From NCBI GenBank assembly GCA_027624075.1, contig JAQBUH010000012.1:1-64000 (forward strand): DNA of 64,000 nt, read 5' to 3'. A model generated the notes under the pieces. That model was not told the origin of the DNA. It made no database searches and saw only the letters and a program-made list of their open reading frames with translations. Positions 61,765 through 64,000 of the stretch are shown piece after piece. Source of the stretch: Chloroflexota bacterium. GTDB taxonomy: Bacteria; Chloroflexota; Dehalococcoidia; Lucifugimonadales; Lucifugimonadaceae. The position numbers and the translations under genes are program-made. The first letter of the stretch is position 1. Each line of letters starts with the position of its first letter.

Positions 61765-63030
61765 CTACATGTCCACCGCTGCCGTCGCCCATCCAAAATC
61801 GGTACCCCTCATACCGGCGCCGGTTTCAGGAGAGTAGAACTCCCTGAATTCCTTGAGAGCCGCCTTTTTCGACCGGGCGGCCAGTTCGTCCGCCACTTCG
61901 TGCAGACCGTGCCGGCGAAGGCCGCGGACGAATAGCCAGTTCAGGTTCATGCAGACAGGACCACGCCAGATGGAACTCTCGCCGTTGGGGTCGTAGTCGG
62001 GGTGGTTGCGGGCAACGCTCGGCACCGGAAGCTCTGTCCAGAACTCGTCCGGGTTACACAGATGCTCCTCGACCATCCGGCGCACGCGGTCTGCAGGGGC
62101 GGACTCGGAGATGAGCGGCATGATCGACCCTGCGGTAAGGTCCGTCAGCCGCTCTCGCTTCTGGCCAGACAGGTAGACGTAGTGGCCGCGCTCTTCGTCC
62201 CAGAGCTGTTCGTCCAGCGCTCTCTCCACCGCCAACGCCTGGGAAGTCACGCGGTCCGCCCCGTCCGCGAGCTCTGAGTCAGCCATCAGCCGGGCCGTTG
62301 AACGCAAGCCGTCTGCCATGACGGCGTTCATGAGCGGGTCGACCACGTTGAAGCCGTTGCGCCGTCTTATCCGTGAGTAGTCAAAGTTGCCACGGAGCAA
62401 GTTCGTCAGGTCCAGCTTCCTGTTCTTCCACAGCAGGGCGAGACGGCCGGGATGGCGGAGCCCGAGTGGAGCGTCGAACACAGGCGAGTTGTCCATACCG
62501 CACTCGAACGGCGAGATGATTGAGAACAGCCCTGTGTTGTCCGGGTCTCGCTCGCGCCTGATCCAGTCGTAGTACGCGATCACCTTTGGCAGGCAGCGGT
62601 TCAGCAGCTCGCGGTCACCGGTTGCGGTGTAGACCGCTTCGAGGGCCTGCCCGATAAGTGGCGGCTGCAGCAGGGCGGAGTGTCTTCTTCGCCATTCGCC
62701 GAACCTGCTCTGTACATACATAGCGCTCAGGAATGCCCCGCGGCGGCCCCAGTAGACGATGTGGCCGATGAAGCCGTCTTCGCGTTGCGAGGCCAGGACC
62801 GTCTCCAGCTCGCGTTTCGCCATCCCGGGGTCCAGTTTTGCCAGTGCAATCACGTGGAAGCAGGAGTCCCAGAACCACTGCCACTGGTATCTGCCGGCTG
62901 ACGGGATCGAGTATTCGTAGTTGAACCGGTAGTACGGGTCGTAGCCGGTCCGCCGGTTGGCCTTTAGCCGTTCGAGGGCCAGCTCTTCGATAGACGGGCC
63001 GGCAGTTTCTGACGGGTCTGTTTGATTCAT
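61765..63030 (-). CDS. Glycoside hydrolase of the GH63/MGH-like (alpha/alpha)6 fold
   Basis: 421 residues from ATG 63030. The frame to 63162 would run into the rlmN promoter and is rejected. Typical features are YQWQWFWDSCFHVIALAKLDP near the N-terminus, SQREDGFIGHIVYWGRRGAF, SPFECGMDNSPVFD (likely acidic catalytic site), and YDPNGESSIWRGPVCMNLNWL toward the end. These match mannosylglycerate/glucosylglycerate hydrolase-like and GH63 enzymes. It may recycle a compatible solute, but the substrate is not proven. No signal peptide, so it is cytoplasmic. Confidence 0.75.
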   Translation of the reverse strand: MNQTDPSETAGPSIEELALERLKANRRTGYDPYYRFNYEYSIPSAGRYQWQWFWDSCFHVIALAKLDPGMAKRELETVLASQREDGFIGHIVYWGRRGAFLSAMYVQSRFGEWRRRHSALLQPPLIGQALEAVYTATGDRELLNRCLPKVIAYYDWIRRERDPDNTGLFSIISPFECGMDNSPVFDAPLGLRHPGRLALLWKNRKLDLTNLLRGNFDYSRIRRRNGFNVVDPLMNAVMADGLRSTARLMADSELADGADRVTSQALAVERALDEQLWDEERGHYVYLSGQKRERLTDLTAGSIMPLISESAPADRVRRMVEEHLCNPDEFWTELPVPSVARNHPDYDPNGESSIWRGPVCMNLNWLFVRGLRRHGLHEVADELAARSKKAALKEFREFYSPETGAGMRGTDFGWATAAVDM

Positions 63031-63162
63031 GACGTAACAGTCTATGGGCTGGCAGACCTGCGGGGCGCAGGTGAACTGCAACCGGGAGCGGTAGACTTGA
63101 GGTGAGCTGGCATGTGGCCAGACGCTATTCGCATCTTGCGCCCCCTGTCCGCACATCATCAT

Positions 63163-64000
63163 ATGACCACGATAAAGAACGATGAGCCGGCCGTTGCCGA
63201 GCCAGCCACAGATGCCGGGGGTGTTCCGGACGCCGCGGCAAATCCAGCTGTGAAGACCTCGATACTCGACCTTTCACGCGATGAGCTTGAGGCGGTGGTT
63301 GTCGAGCTTGGAGAGGCGCCGTACCGCTCCCGTCAACTGTGGCGAGCCCTGTACTACGAGGTCCGAGAGTCGTTCGATCAGATGACCACGCTCTCAAAGG
63401 CGATGCGAGAAAAACTGAATGAGCGGTTTTTCATCAGCCCGCTCGAGACGGTCATGTACCTGACATCGAAGGATGGCTCCACAGACAAGGCACTGCTCAA
63501 GCTGCCGGACGGAGAGTTGATCGAGACCGTATTGATGCGGTACGAGCCGGACGGCCACCGCAAGGTCCGCCGGACCGTATGCGTATCCACACAGGCCGGC
63601 TGTGCGCTTGGATGCACCTTCTGCGCAACCGGTCAGCAGGGGTTCAAGCGTCAACTGACCGTCGGAGAGATCGTCTCGCAGATTATCCACATGGAACGCG
63701 TGGCCAGGGCGGAAGACGATCGTGAGATCGAGAGCGGCACGCGCACGAAGGGCGAGCGCCAGGGCGTCACGAACGTCGTGTTCATGGGCATGGGCGAGCC
63801 GCTTGCGAACTACGAGAACAGCATCGGCGCCATAAGAACCCTGAACGATGAGCAGGGGCTCCATATCGGCGCAAGGCATATCACCGTATCAACTGTCGGG
63901 CTCGTGCCGCAGATCGACCGGCTTGCCGGCGAGGACCTGCAGTTGAACCTGGCTGTCTCACTGCACGCTCCTGACAACCAGACGCGGTCTGAGACAATGC
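63163..64000 (+). CDS. rlmN: 23S rRNA/tRNA (adenine-C2)-methyltransferase RlmN, 3' end cut by the window
   Basis: 279 complete codons are visible from ATG 63163, and the frame stays open to base 64000. The radical-SAM motif is C-x3-C-x2-C (CALGCTFCATGQQGF), preceded by RRTVCVSTQAGC. The downstream motifs VFMGMGEPLANYENSIGAI and ARHITVSTVGLVPQI fit RlmN closely. It makes 2-methyladenosine at A2503 of 23S rRNA and A37 of some tRNAs. The first 30 residues are an Ala/Pro/Asp-rich extension. The catalytic C-terminal Cys should lie beyond the window. Confidence 0.93.
   Translation, partial: MTTIKNDEPAVAEPATDAGGVPDAAANPAVKTSILDLSRDELEAVVVELGEAPYRSRQLWRALYYEVRESFDQMTTLSKAMREKLNERFFISPLETVMYLTSKDGSTDKALLKLPDGELIETVLMRYEPDGHRKVRRTVCVSTQAGCALGCTFCATGQQGFKRQLTVGEIVSQIIHMERVARAEDDREIESGTRTKGERQGVTNVVFMGMGEPLANYENSIGAIRTLNDEQGLHIGARHITVSTVGLVPQIDRLAGEDLQLNLAVSLHAPDNQTRSETM

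Overview
The window looks like part of a chromosome from a GC-rich member of the Chloroflexota, most likely a Dehalococcoidia/SAR202-type lineage. This is inferred from three things: lipoproteins with long Pro-Thr linkers (around 4240, 23750 and 55500), SOS boxes of the GAAC-N4-GTTC kind used by Gram-positive-type LexA, and the mixture of housekeeping and sugar-acid/amine catabolic genes. No rRNA operon or phylogenetic marker that would settle it is present.

Layout. 1-4.4 kb: the end of a membrane protein, a DUF2007 protein, and a divergent pair of a DapA-like lyase/aldolase and a zinc alcohol dehydrogenase, then a degenerate response-regulator protein. 4.3-6.8 kb: a small accessory patch of lower GC with orphan genes, a gene fragment and a decayed IS element, ending at a tRNA-Glu(TTC). 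7-14 kb: a leftward housekeeping run (argC, nth, a prenyl diphosphate synthase, metG, rsmI, lipA), interrupted by a 560-bp spacer full of paired hairpin repeats. 14-17.4 kb: a rightward run (RlmD-type methyltransferase, maf, tatB-like, tatC). 17.5-24 kb: a leftward run (tatA, lexA, a His-rich protein, rpsT, rel, a PurM/HypE-like protein and a lipoprotein). 24.4-28.5 kb: an iron(III) ABC importer. 28.5-31.2 kb: fabF-folC. 31.5-35.4 kb: tldD-tldE and a HEAT-repeat protein. 35.4-49 kb: alternating blocks of sugar kinase, uronate-dehydrogenase-like, MscS, cation/proton antiporter, RraA-like, sarcosine-oxidase-like, GH114-like, beta-CASP nuclease, ketopantoate-reductase-like, Gfo/Idh/MocA and phosphatase genes. 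49-57 kb: membrane and oxidoreductase genes, plus two reading frames broken by an in-frame TAA. 57.2-58.5 kb: a two-gene unit behind a promoter carrying two SOS boxes. 58.7-64 kb: a Memo-family protein, phoU, pstB, a glycoside hydrolase and the start of rlmN.

The most distinctive signals are: a LexA circuit (lexA itself, a double-box promoter at 57243 and a further perfect box at 52700) that points at genes with no recognised function; a recurring family of 9-bp tandem tracts (GGCCAGTCS type) that turns up inside unrelated coding sequences; a 248-bp repeat element at 12779-13026 whose two inverted ends each form a hairpin with compensatory changes; and two genes about 2.2 kb apart that are each interrupted by a single in-frame TAA.

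All calls come from reading the sequence and from general knowledge of the families. No database search was run.
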